Shown here piece after piece: positions 24,102 to 35,973 of a stretch of 64,000 nucleotides of DNA. Both the position numbers and the translations under genes were made by a program. The notes beneath the pieces were generated by a model. That model saw only the letters and a list, made by a program, of their open reading frames with translations. It was not told where the DNA came from and ran no database searches. Source of the stretch: Myrica gale (lineage: Eukaryota; Streptophyta; Magnoliopsida; Fagales; Myricaceae). Every line of letters starts with the position of its first letter. Positions within the stretch are counted from its first letter, which is position 1. The stretch is taken from the NCBI GenBank assembly GCA_963930655.1, contig OZ005603.1, positions 10,005,001 through 10,069,000 of the forward strand, read 5' to 3'.

Positions 24102-25914
24102 TTGATGTCTCAGTCTCCCGATATGGATTGTCTCTTCCAACGCATCAAAGCTTTGGGATGGGATGAGTTTCATTTTGTCTTGGAATCGGTCTCTCCTGCG
24201 GAAGAACGACTATTGATGCTCTCGTTGGTAGCAGAGGTGATTTCGGTTAGGCCCATTGTTATTTCAGTTGTTCATGCCACCTTCAAAGTTGCATGGACAA
24301 ATATTACAGAATTCTTTGTCGAAGAACTGGAGCCTAATACCTATATCTTCCATTTTTCGAAAGAGGAAGACCGTAGTTTTGTCATGCAACACTCCTTGGA
24401 ATGTTCGGGCCAACTCATGGTCTTTCGGCAATGGGAACCTCTCATGGCCCTCCATGAAGTGTCGTTCAACTCGTTGTCTTTCTGGGTGCAAGTGCATGGT
24501 TTACCCCGAAATCGTATGGGAGAAGCCAATGCGAAGTATATTGGACTCAAGTTGGGTAAGCTGGTGCATATTGACGAGTCCAAGCGTAGCTTCTTGCGCC
24601 TTCGGGTGGAACTCGCCCTTGATAAACCGTTGGTGTCTGGTTTCCTTATCCCCCGCTCTGGTCTCTCCCCCGTATGGGTACAGTTCAAGTATGAAAAGCT
24701 GGCGGATTCTGTTATGCTTGTGGAAGGATCGGCCACACCCAGAACTCTTATCGTGAAGTTGGGGTCCTTGAAGAAAAATCTGTTTTCGACTACAAAATGA
24801 GGGTTGAATCCCTCAGTCTTCAACGTAATCCTTTTTTACGAGGTGAGCATTCCTCCCGTCAGGGTGGTGCTGGTAGAGCTTCATCTTCTCCCACGTGGAA
24901 TTCTTCGTCTGTTGGTGGTGACAGCTTATCAGCGCAGCCGCCTAAGGTGACTCTGAGTTCGCCGATGGCTTTCGAGGAGGAGCTGGCTGGTCCTCAGCAA
25001 GAATCCTCTCCAGGACATCTGTGTCGAGGTTCTCCCATTTTTGTGAATACTGGCTCCTTGGATACTCAGTTGGCTGCCCCTGAGCATGCTTCCACGTCTG
25101 ATTCTATCACCAAAATGAAAGCTTCTAATAAGGTCCAGACAACTGCTAATCTTTCTTGGTCTTATGCTTTGGGTGCAGTTCCGACAACCCCTGATGCCTT
25201 TCCTTTTCTGGGGTGTACTTCTGTTGGCGTTTTTTCTGAGCAGGGGCGCAGTGTTTTCCCATTTTCTACTCCTGCAATGGCAGGCCCGATGGGGACAGGT
25301 CAGGAGAAGCAATCTGCCTTCGCCTGCCTTGCCTCTCGTTCCAGTTTGACGAAGGGCATTGACCCTAGTTCACGTGTGGTCCATGGGCCACCTTTGGGTC
25401 ATTTGGAGTCTGTTTTCGGTCCATCTGATGTGTCGGTGTATGAGCATGCCACTAGTCCCTATGCTGACAAAGGCAAGAAGCCTATGGTTCCTGCTGTTGT
25501 CGGGTCTTATGATTCGGCCCAGCCCAAGTCAAACCTTTCTTTTGGCTTATCCATGGACTCTGTTAGTCGATCCACTAAGCAGAAATCTGATTTCTTTTTT
25601 ATGCTGAGTTTGATTCTAAATGTGGGGTTTCCTTGATCCACTCTCCTCTCAAGAAACTTAGTCTTGTTGCAGATAAGCTTCTTCCCGCGCCTCCGAACTC
25701 TGAAATTGCTGAATTGGAGGAGCATATTATGTTGGCAGTTTTGAAAGCAAGGCGTACTAAGATTGCTCTGAGAAAACGCCAGTCCCTACGTAAGTATGTT
25801 CTGATTGATGAAAGTTTGGATTTGGCTTCTGATGATGTGTCGAATGTGCAGCTCTCTCTTCCTTCCAACTCGGGCATGGTGGTGGGCCCTCAATCACCCC
25901 CAGAGGGCCAATGA
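24102..25914 (+). pseudogene. LINE ORF1 remnant (DUF4283, zinc knuckle)
   Basis: The first frame (24102 to about 24707) encodes a DUF4283-like RNA-binding domain (FSKEEDRSFVMQHSLE, FWVQVHGLPRNRM, VWVQFKYEKL). Just before the zinc knuckle the frame shifts by one base. In the next frame FCYACGRIGHTQNSY can be read, a CX2CX4HX4C knuckle whose last Cys is Tyr. The shifted frame continues as a Ser/Pro-rich tail to 25636. A third frame, 25633-25914, supplies the C-terminus and overlaps the ORF2 start by four bases. Confidence 0.85.
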
Positions 25915-28900
25915 GAGGACTCTATTGGAACTGCCGCGAAATTGGCCGGGTGGCGGCAGTTCGAGAGCTCCGGTCTTTGGAGAGGAAGTTGTCTCTAGAT
26001 TTCTTGTGTCTTTCTGAAACAAAAATTTCTGATGCCCGAGGCCCTTTGCATAAGGTCGGTTTCTTTCACTTTGTTGATTTTCCCCTTGTTGGCCACCGTG
26101 GTGGCTTTGTCTTTGCTTGGAAACCGGGGGTGGATGTTGAAGTTGTTGCTATTAATCAAAATTCGGTTAGTTTGTTGGTGTATTCTGATCCTCCTAGTTC
26201 CCCTTTGCTTATTACTTGTGTTTACGGCCCCACTAGATGGCATTTGAAAGAAGCTTTCTGGTCGGGGTTGGATAATTTAGCAAATTCTTTTGGTGGTCCT
26301 TGGCTTTGTATGGGTGATTTTAACTGTTTACTTGCTGATTGAGAGAAGCAAGGTGGTTTTCCTTTTGCTTCTTCATCTCGTAATCCTTTTCAGTTGCTTA
26401 TTGATTCTCATGACCTGATTGATCTTAGCTTTTGTGGCTCTCCATTTACGTGGTCTAATAATAGAGGTGGGCTGGCTAACATCAGGGAGAGATTGGATCG
26501 GGCCCTAGCTAATAGTGATTGGCGAACTTTATTTCCACGAGCAAAAATTTCCCACCTGGTTCGTTCGGCCTCAGATCACTCTCCTTTGTTGTTAGAGACA
26601 GATGGTGGTGCGGTTGCCCTGAAGAAACCGTTCCGATTTGAATCCTTCTGGTTACAAGATGTTGACTATGAACGAGTGGTTTGTAGTTGTTGGGATATTG
26701 CTTCGTTTGGATCCCCGGCCTTTCATTTGTGTTTTCGTACTAAAAGTACAAATAAAGGTCTTCAGGATTGGAATAAGTCCCATTTTGGCTGTTTTCAAGA
26801 AAATATCTCTAAGTTGAGGTGTAGTATTGCTTGGGTTCAGTCTCAAGATGCTTCCAGTGATTTATGTACTTTAGAGAAAAATATGGTTGTGGCTCTTAAT
26901 GAGGAGTTGCGTAAGGAGGAAAAGTTGTGGCGTATGAAGTCTCGTGAGACTTGGCTCACCACTAGAGACCTTAACACAAAATATTTCCACACTTCTACGG
27001 TTATCCGTAGACGCCGAAATTCCATTGAGTTCCTAAAAACTGAAGAGCGTGAATGGATTTCTTCCTGGGAAGATATTGGGAGCTATATCTTGAGTTATTT
27101 TTGCTCCATGTATCAATCTATTCAACCAGTTGTTCCTGCGGATCTTGAAGGTTTGCTCTCTCCAGTCATTACCCCTGCTGAGAATCTTGCCCTCTGTGAT
27201 ATTCCTTCCGCAGAGGTAATTCATTCCACTTTACTCTCTTTGGGTTCCTTTAAAGCCCCGGGTCCTGACGGGATGACTGCTATTTTTTATAAGAAATTCT
27301 GGCATACTGTGGGAGGGGATGTTGTTAATATGGTGCAACATTTCTTTATTTCTGGGTTTATGTCCCGAAAGATTAATCATTGTCATATGGTTTTGATCCC
27401 TAAAGGGGTGTGTCCTTCTCAAATCTCTCAGTATAGACCCATTAGCCTCTGTAATGTGGTCTCTAAATTTATCACTAAGATTATGGCTAACCGTTTGAGA
27501 ATGGTGATTGACAAGCTTATCTCGCCCCTTCAAGCTACTTTTGTACCTCGGCGTCATATACATGAGAATTTCATTTTAGCCCATGAAATTTTTCATGTGT
27601 TGAAAAAGCGCAGGACATGTCGCAAACTGATGGTCATTCGCGCTAATATTGAGAAGGCTTATGATCGTATGGAATGGAAGCTGATCATTGTGGCTATGGA
27701 GAGGTTCGGCTTTGATCCTCGTTTTATTGGTTGGGTTGAGCAATGCTAATCTTCAACTTCTTGCTCTATACTTTTGAATGGTACCCCTTTTGGCTCAATT
27801 CGTCCTTCTCGGAGTTTGCGTCAAAGCGACCCCATGACGCCTTTCCTCTTCATCATTGGATCTGAGGTTCTCTCCCGTCTCTTTATGAGAGATAAAGCTA
27901 ATCGTCTTATTCATGGTGTTTCTATTGCTCGTGGAGCCCCCTATTATCCATCTCCTATTTGTGCATGATCTCCTGTTATTTACTCGGGCCACGGTGGGAG
28001 AAGTTCAAGAGGTGATGCATTGTTTGACTAAATATGCTGGATGGTCTGGTCAGCGCCTCAACGTTCGTAAGTCCATTGTTAGTTCTAGCAGAAATACTCA
28101 AAATTATATTATTCATGATATTTGTGGTATTTTGCATTTGAGGAATTTTCCAACCCGAGCAAACATTTGGGTGTTCCTATTATTATTGGCCCTAATAAAA
28201 GGCAGGTTTTCTATGATCTTGTGGCCAAGGTTAAAACCTGTGTTGAAGCCTGGAAGGCGAAACTCCTTTCGCAAGCGGGGCGCACAGTTTTGATTAGATC
28301 CGTTGCTTCTGCACTCCCTGTTTATACCATGTTTCATTATCTTCTTCCTAAATCTGTGTGCTTGCAAATTGATTCTCTATTTATGCGATTTTTGTGGGGC
28401 TTCAAGGTTGATAAGAGGCATAATTGGACTTTTAAATCTTGGTCTTCCATTTGCCTTCCCAAATCTGAAGGAGGGTTTGGTCTTCGTCAGATGTGGAATA
28501 TTAATCGAGCTTTGGTGCTGAAATTAGCTTAGGCTATTCATTCGGATTCATCTAAACCTTGGATCGTGACCCTCATAACCAAATATTTGTCTTCCCAATT
28601 TGTTTGGGACTCTGCAAATGTGGCCTCTCCCTCGTGGGTTTAGAAGGGCATTGTACAAATGAATGATTATTTTCGTAGGGGATATTTCCAGATCTCCTCT
28701 GGTACTACTGTGCGCACCTGGCTTGACCCTTGGCTTCCCCCACAAGGATCGTTTCATCCCCCTCCCGCGTGATCCTACTTTCATTCTTGATGGTGATTCT
28801 AAGGTGGCAGATTTTATTCTTCCTGGTACTTGCTCTTGGGATGTTGAGAAGGTTCGGCATGTCTTTTGTTAGCATGATGCTGATATCATTCTTGGTGTTC

Positions 28901-29987
28901 ATTTACCGGCCACCCCTTCTCTCGATTGCATTATTTGGTTCCCGGATCATAAAGGTATTTTCACGCTTAAATCTACCTATTCATTATTTGATGGTAATTC
29001 TCTCTCTCCTTTGCCTGTGAGGTCGACTCTACCCTGGATGAATCTTTGGAATCTGAAGTTGCAAGAGAGACTCCAGTTGTTCCTTTGAAAGGTTGCTTCC
29101 AATATTTGCCTTGTAAAGCTGCTCTTCGGCGCACTGTCTTTATGATTCCTGAAAGCTTGCTTTGTGTTTTTTATGAATTAGAAGAGCAATCCCTTGAGCA
29201 TATATTCTTTTATTGCCCCCAAACTGTTTTAGCCTGGTGAGAGTCTCCCTGGGTTTACAGACGCAATGTTATAGCGGTCGTACTATCCAAGATTGGATTT
29301 CTGCTTTGTTCGATCCGGTTGCTCTTCTTGGGTTTTTGGAAGATCAAGCCGATCACCTTACTCGGTACGGGGCTATCCTTATGGATGTCATATGGTTTTC
29401 TCGCAACCAACTTGTTCATCAAGGGAAGAAGGATTGATACTGGGTCTATTATTCGGCGTATTCATCGGCTCTATATGGAGCATTCTCTCGCTTGGTCTGC
29501 TAAGCCTTCTGTTGTGCCTGCTGTGTGGTCTCCTCCTAGTGGTAATTTCTGGAAATTTAATTTTGATGTCTTCATTTGATCTTATTGTTCGATGTCTGCT
29601 GTGGTTTGTCGAAACAACGATGGTTTGTTACTCTTTGCGTGGACAAAGAGATCGCCTCCCGGTACTCCCCTTGTGGGAGAGGCCCGAGCAGCTCTTCTTG
29701 CTATTCCGGAGGCTTGCCTTCTTTCTTATCCTTTGGTGGTGTTTGAGGGAGATAACTTGCAGGTTTGCAGTGCCATTAATCAGTCGGACTATTCCCCGGA
29801 TTATTCCATTACTTCTATTATCCGTGATATTCAAGCTTTCTTGGAAGGTCATGTCAGTTGGTCCTTTTCTCACGTTCGGAGAGGAGCAAATCTTTTACCT
29901 CACAATGTGGCCAAATGGGTTGTTTCTGAAAATTTGGAAGGCTCTATTCCTTCCCATTGTATCCCTTTTGATATTTTGTACTCTTGA
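25911..29987 (+). pseudogene. LINE ORF2 remnant (EN-RT-RNase H)
   Basis: The apurinic-type endonuclease starts at 25911 (MRGLYWNCREIG, LSETK, CVYGP, GDFN, SDHSPL), broken by a TGA at about 26340. Reverse transcriptase follows in 26394-27749 (GPDGMTAIFYKKFW, LIPKG, QYRPISLCN, EKAYDRMEW) with a TAA at 27747. It continues as SRSLRQSDP and, after a frameshift, FVHDLLLF. Catalytic Asp residues are lost: motif A reads RANIEKAYD instead of KLD..KAYD, and FADD has become FVHD. Further frameshifts follow. A zinc-binding C-terminal segment is near 29040-29240 and an RNase H domain (FEGDNLQVCSAI, HVRRGANLLPHNVAKW) lies at 29592-29987. Confidence 0.92.
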
Positions 29988-30075
29988 CAATCTTCCTCCC
30001 CTTCCTTAACTTTGTTTTCGGCGGGGTTGGTTTTTATATATTTGCTTAGAAAAAAAAAAGATGGTAGCTTCCTAA

Positions 30076-30924
30076 GAGACTTGAAAAAACTTTCTTTCGT
30101 GCGTTCTAGAGAGAGAGAGGCGCTCCGCTCTCTCTAAAACTTTCCTCACCCCAACTCTAGCGCCCCCGTTTTCTCCCTAGCTTTCTGGCGGCAGGAGGAG
30201 CTCCGGCTCTTCCCGCTGCCCTTCTCCTCCTTCCCCATCTCTCCTCTCTGTTTCGCCTCCCTTTCTTCTCCGGTTTTTTTTCCCTCTTCCCTTACCTCTG
30301 TCTCTTTTTACTCGGAAGCTTGAAGGTTAGATCCCGGGTTTCCTGATTTTCTCCGGTGGCCACCGCCTTTCTAGATGCCTTCTCCTCCTCGAGGAGTTCT
30401 TAGTCGCTCCAGTCCGGCACCCCTGGGGTGGCGCGTGGAGTCTCACGTGCCTTACGCGCCGCACGTGAGGCCCTACGTCTGCATGCTTCTCCTTTGTTTC
30501 GGCTGATTCTCGGCGAATTTTCGGTGGTGGATGGATCGTCGGTGTCTAGTTACTTTGCTCGCCTGTGTGTTTTGCTGCTTCCGTTTTGTGTTTGTGTTTT
30601 TCTTTATTTCTTTATTTTTGGTTGTGTTGGCCATGTTTGGCCGATATTGTTTTGTTCTCTATTGTTTCCGGCCCCTCTGGTGCTTTCCTGATCCGATGTG
30701 GATCTTTGTTGTCCTTGTTGGGCTTGTTATACTAGGTCGTGGTGCTGTCTCTCCCAACTAGATTAGATCCTGATAGTTATGTCTACTGAGTCCAGCCACT
30801 CCTCCCACTGCCTCGCATGGAGCATATAGTGACTTTATCCGATCATTTTAAGGATCCCGCTGGTTGTTTTCGACATGTTCTGTTATTTTTCGGGTCTTTT
30901 TCGGACCGTGATCTAGAAAAAAAA
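30076..30924 (+). mobile_element. Second non-LTR retroposon at the same target
   Basis: Immediately after the LINE's 3' duplication comes an 849-bp, CT- and GC-rich sequence ending ATCTAGAAAAAAAA, followed by a third copy of the target, AAGATTGTAACTTCCT, at 30925-30940. It has no reverse transcriptase. Its start (about 30085-30160) is C/T- and AGAG-rich, like LINE 5' leaders, and its tail resembles plant L1 3' ends. It may be an internally deleted LINE or a LINE-mobilised chimera. Open frames inside look non-coding. Confidence 0.75.
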
Positions 30925-31108
30925 AAGATTGTAACTTCCTGATAAAATAATGACCAAATTAACATTTTATTTCTTTGTTTTTCTTCTAATAAGCAGATCA
31001 GCATTGGATTTACCCTTTTTTTGGGTGGGCAAAAACATGATACAGAACAAACAATTTATATTGATCAAACCGATCAACGTTGGGTCTTTGTTAAACCAAC
31101 ATTTGATT

Positions 31109-34059
31109 TCACCTGCACGAAAAACTGTCTAGAATTGGAATGACCCAGTCTCCATCTCTCCTACCTCCACCATTTGCTGTACAGACTAAAGCATCTCTTT
31201 CCCCCCTGATTTCCTTCTCAGCAACCAATTCTCTAGTACTTCGACACCCTTGCAAGACAATGTCCAACATCTTCCTTCGAACAGCATAGATAGGGTTAGG
31301 CTCTATCAGACACCCTCCACAGTATGCCTCTCTAAGAAAAACTGTTTGCGTATTCCCTTTGGTGGATATGTAAAAAATTCCAGGGTGCTCCAAAAGTAGT
31401 TCCCGCACATTTACCACCATGGCAAAATCCCTAGGGAAATGAGATAAGCGTTCAACCTCAACCATCTTCTCCACTGTCAAGCTTAGTAACTCATGAAGAA
31501 TCCCAACTGCCCTCTTCTCAAACCGCTGGATCCCTCCACAAGTACGAATACGAACAACCTCTTTCCTCTCGTACGGCATCCAATACGGGAGCCTTTGCCA
31601 ATTCTTCAACTTATCTCTAAAACCTCCCACGATCTTAAACCCAGTGGGGAAATTAATAGGAAAGGCGTACTTGGTCTCGAACTCACTTAACCACTTCTCT
31701 CTATACTCTTTCTCCCTCCACATTTCAACTTTGGCAGCTCCCAAACTCGCATCCCTATCGACCAATTCCACTTCCTCTAAATCTATTAACTTAAAATCGG
31801 ACGAATACTTTGCAAGAATCGAGTCCCGAAAATCCTGTGGCAAACCCAATTCCGTTCTAATTAACCTCAAAGCATGAACACGAAGACTGCCATTGACTGA
31901 CATCATTAACAACTTCTTAATGCGCCGTGAAAGTGCTTATGTAAAATTGGCAAAATTTTCATGGTCAAAACAATTCTTTGTATAAATGTATTTTTCCATT
32001 TGTATAATTGTAAATGCAACTTGATTAAGTCTGGAAGGTCGTGGAGCTAAGGAGAAAGTTTCTGGAAGGTGCTGGGTGCATCTAGAATGGTTGGGAGACA
32101 GTTACTGAGCTGTTAGATGGATTTTCGGTTGGCTGGGTTAGCCTTGGGTCAGCCTAGCGGGAATTCTGCAGATAACGTATTACCCTTCTAGAAAGTTGTC
32201 CAGTCATCAAAACAATTTCGTTTTGACAAATTTACCCTCACTAAAGCCATATATCACTTTCCCAAATGACTTTGGCGTATTCACTCATTGTCTATTCTCG
32301 AAAACTCCAGAATTCTCTCTATATTCGATTTCCCCAAATTTCTCTCTTGTGCAAGATTTGGTTCTAACCAAAATCTGATTGTGAGAGTGTGTTAGCTTCC
32401 CTCTGGTGGAAGGTTATGAGTGTGGAAGGTTGCTGATTGAAGGGCCATTCTTTCCTACACGATTGTTGTGAAGATCGCATCACCGAAATTGAAGAATCTT
32501 GAGGGGTTTCTCAAGATCGATCGTTGCTGAAAGTTTTCAGTTGTAGAAGGGTCGACGAGTTCGTTGACATCCACTAGAGTTGACTAGACTTGCTGGTCGA
32601 AGAATCGTGTGCTGGGCACCGAGCCAAGAAAGTTTTCTTGGGAGACTTTACGGAAGGATTGGGGGATTTGAAATATGAAGGGAGTTTCATGTTGATCACC
32701 ATCTTGTAAAGTTTATAAGCTCATAGTGGATCGGTTGGTGTTGCCTTCGCACACCCGGAGTGTTTTTTATTTCTCAGAAGACGTTCTTCTGGAGAAATTT
32801 TTCACTTCGTCAACAAAAATTTCGGTGTTGTCTATATTGTTGTTTTCTGTTGATCTTGATCTTGATATTGTTTTATCTAACCAATCTTGTGCTTATTGTT
32901 TTGCAGATCTCGTTAGCTGAAAACTTGTTCTGTTAAAGGGCTAATTAGTTGTTGCATTGGTTCTGTTATTTGGTTTGATATTAACTGATCTTGGTTGTGA
33001 TATAGACATAGTATCTTGCTGGATTTTTGGTTGTTGATTGCTAAAATTGATTACATCTTTAGAACCAAGGTTGCTGGAATTTGGTCTGTTATCTGCTCTT
33101 TGTATATTGCTGGAATTTTGGACATTATGTTGCTGATTGAATTACATTGGTCTTGATCTTTCAGTTGTTGTAAACGTTCACATAGTCCTAGTTTTAATGT
33201 GCTGAAAATCTGCAGGTTTCTTGATAAGATAGTTGCTGTAAATCATACTTTGTTTTGATTGTATAGCTGCTACATATATCTCATTGTCTCTAGTTTAAAG
33301 TAGTCGAATTATTGAGAATATCTTGCTGCTGTAAATTCGCAATTGATTTGATTTATGGTTGCTGGAAAATCATAGAGTATTGGATTTTGTGTTGCTGGAA
33401 AATCTGCTATGTTCTTGGTTTTATTGTTGCCGTAAAATTGATATTATATTGATTTAGAGTTGCTGTAAAATCTATAAAACAGAGCATTTAGATTGATGTT
33501 CAGTTCATATAGCAGATAAGTATATGTGTTGTAAAATCTGATTAGTGTGATTAATTTACAGATCTTTACTTGTTGATTGACTGAAAAATTGATTGAGTTA
33601 TTTTTCTGTGATTGAAAGAAAGTACAGATTAATTTTTAAATACCTATTCACCCCCCCTCTAGGTATATTCTAGGGTCTAAACGTAGTTTCACGCCGTACT
33701 GCTTCCAGTTCGCATTCTTTTATAGCACTCTCTTCCTCTCTGATCAAAGCTCTCATCTGTTGCCTAATCCTACAACATAAATTCCTCCGAATTGGGTGTG
33801 TAAACACCTCAAAAACATGAGGGTATTTCTGAATAAATGTGCCTACACTGATGGTTAGACCGGCAATATTCCTCCACCGAGACATGAATTGTACAGAAAC
33901 GAAGGGACTACGCTTTCTTCTCAACATTAGGTCAAGGAGATTGAAGATGGTCTTGAGTCTTTTTAGGTGGGTGATGAGCTTGTCAAGCTTGGGGTCTCTG
34001 ACTCTGTCTTCTAGGCGAGTTCGGGCTGAGATAACTGGTTTCTTGAACCTCTTCTGCAT
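31109..34059 (-). pseudogene. PORR-domain organelle RNA-binding gene, split by a solo LTR
   Basis: The gene reads 34059-33697 and then, after the insertion, 31927-31109. Counting the duplicated CGCCG once, the two parts total 1182 nt, exactly 394 codons, with no other stop. Upstream in-frame sequence meets a stop before any ATG, so the start at 34059 is the first possible. The protein has the PORR hallmarks: KRFKKPVISARTRLEDRVRD, the KLITHLKRLKTIF region, the KYPHVFEVFTHP motif, SVNGSLRVHALRLIRTELGLP, KYAFPINFPTGFK, and VEKMVEVERLSHFPRDF. PORR proteins bind organelle introns and promote group II splicing. The insertion falls between two Arg codons and adds an early stop a few residues later. 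The gene is intronless, as usual for the family. It should be null here unless another copy exists. Confidence 0.92.
31928..33691 (+). mobile_element. Solo LTR inside the PORR gene
   Basis: The 1764-bp insert begins TGAAAGTGC and ends GTAGTTTCA, with TG..CA termini and matching TGAAA/TTTCA ends. A perfect 5-bp duplication, CGCCG, flanks it at 31923-31927 and 33692-33696, as made by retroviral-type integrases. The TTCACCCCCCCTCTAGG block near the 3' end resembles Ty1/copia-type LTRs of plants. No primer-binding site, internal domain or second LTR is present, so it is read as a recombined solo LTR. Confidence 0.9.
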
Positions 34060-35898
34060 GAAAGAATTGAATGGCCCAAAAGGAAATTGTTGTCGGCTTG
34101 TGAAAGGCAGAGAATAAGGCGTGGATTGTACAACAGTAGTCTGAACATATCCAATGACCTCATGTTGCTTCAGAGGAAATGAGTGTAAAAGGGAGGGCAG
34201 AATCGGAGAGAGAACCTTTCTGCGTTGAACTTAAGGTGCATGGCTGATGCTTGATGACTTCTGGCAGACTTAAATTCCGACAACAGCCTCTGAATCTGAA
34301 TATATGTTTGCCATGGCTTGGAGAGACAGTGGCAGGGGAGCAGCTCACCTCCATTCAAAAGCTTCCCATTTCCTCTCATTTTTTAATAGATGAGTGCCAT
34401 ATATAAAGTAATACATCCAAAGGCTAAAAAGACGCCAACTCACTGCAGTCAAATGAGAAGCCGTTTCCTCATGGTACTTCAATCAACAGGCTTCACTTTG
34501 GACAGGTAGAGTAGAGTACAATAAAACATTTACCTATTGGAATGAGAAGAGATCAAAGTAAGATATAGAATGGTGCTCCCAACACTCTGGAACAATACAT
34601 CTTCGTCCACTCTCCATACCCGCATAAATGCTTCACAGGATTTAAAAAAAAAAATTGAACAAAAAGAACATAATGGAGCGAGAAATTTATCCCTTTACAA
34701 TTTCTAGTCCTCTATAAGGCATACACTAAGATAAAATTCGTGCCACATATATGGGGGAAAAATTCGCACCAAAAGGCTCATTACAAGGATTAGATTTCTT
34801 CAAAGAGATCAAAATGTCGACAGCCAGGTTCCAAGGAGAATAAGTTCGCCTCAAAAGCTATCTCGTAACTATATGTTGGATTTCGCGGCTAAAAATATTT
34901 CTTACTGCCATATTCGGTTGAAACAATAATCCCCATTACAGGGCAATTCTTTTTCAAAATCCTTATAGAAAAATTTAATGTTCTATCTGTTTCTGCCATA
35001 CAAGAATCATTCAGAATGCGCTGAAGAACGGACTTCTCCTATTTCGACAACCTCATGTTTCTCAAGTGTGATATAAGACAACATAAAGAAGAATCTCAGT
35101 TTATATAGTGAACCATATAGTTTTCCTCAACGAGGAGTTTGGTTAGGTACGTTCGACATTTTCTCAAACAGTTGTTAAGCAGAATCAATCAAATTACAGA
35201 TTTCCATCCAATTAATCAGAAGGAAGCTTAGATTGGAGAAAGAAACCGCACAGGAGAGATAGTAAACACATGGAGAGAGACCCAAAAGATATTGACCATA
35301 CATTAACGGGAGAGGAGAGGGGAATGCCGCTGCCTCGACAAGTAGAGAAAGTATGGCCTCAGAGAGAGCGAGAATTCATCTTCAAGGAGCGAGAAGGCTC
35401 TCTTTTTCTTTTTCTTTTTTTTTGTCCCCCTCTATCTTGTCCAAAGAGAAGGGCTCTGCTAACAAGCTAGAGGCCGGCCGCCGGAGTTGAGACTAGCCGG
35501 CTCCACCAAAGACGTAGATCACGTGTTACGACTTACGTCGTCAACTTAAACCGAATAGAAAAAAGAAAAAAAACCAAATCCTCAACCGAAACCTGAGATC
35601 TTCTCTTCCAACTTCAATCCAACGGCTCATCATGTGCCCACTTGTCAATAACTTATCGATAAAACGAACGGTCCAATACCATTCCACCTGTCATGCTAGA
35701 TTTAGTATTTAATACAAAGATTAGACCTCACTTACCTTCCCCATTGACCAAACGACCAATTTCCAGCATTCCCTGCTTTAGCCCTCTCACTAAAACCCTA
35801 TTACGCACCCACAATAGACAAACTCGTATATTCTCTTCATGAATTTTTCCTCTCATTTTTGGTAGCACATAGACCTCTTAAGTAATCTCAACCTTCTT
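34060..35898. other. Divergent PORR / NF-YB upstream region
   Basis: This 1.8 kb separates the divergent PORR and NF-YB genes. A G-box CACGTG lies at 35520-35525, followed by ACGTCGTC-type sequence, on the NF-YB side. Two overlapping minus frames near 34160-34380 do not connect in frame to PORR and look like leader sequence. I see no other gene. Confidence 0.5.
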
Positions 35899-35907
35899 TA
35901 TATATAA
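35899..35907 (+). promoter_or_regulatory. Candidate TATA box of NF-YB
   Basis: TATATATAA lies 67 bases upstream of the NF-YB start codon. This implies a short 5' leader of about 35-40 bases. Function is inferred from sequence and position. Confidence 0.6.
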
Positions 35908-35973
35908 TCGACCTTCAAGAATTTCGCACATCTTCTGGGCTGCTAGAGGCTAGTCTCGTGTGTGAGGGAGCTC

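Larger units (their letters stand above)
23903..30057 (+). mobile_element. Full-length but decayed L1-type LINE
   Basis: An 18-bp target duplication flanks the element: AAGATTGTAGCTTCCTAA at 23885-23902 and AAGATGGTAGCTTCCTAA at 30058-30075, one mismatch. The element has a 5' leader (23903-24101), ORF1 with a DUF4283-type domain and zinc knuckle, ORF2 with endonuclease, reverse transcriptase, zinc-binding and RNase H domains, and a short 3' tail ending in about ten adenines. This is the standard plant L1 layout. Stops and frameshifts in both frames make it inactive. Confidence 0.95.

Noticed and set aside
30428..30761. Hydrophobic frames in the second retroposon
   Set aside because: T-rich sequence yields Phe/Leu/Val runs by chance; no domain is present.
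31928..33691. The PORR insert as an intron
   Set aside because: The insert has TG..CA ends and a 5-bp duplication of exon sequence, and PORR genes are normally intronless.
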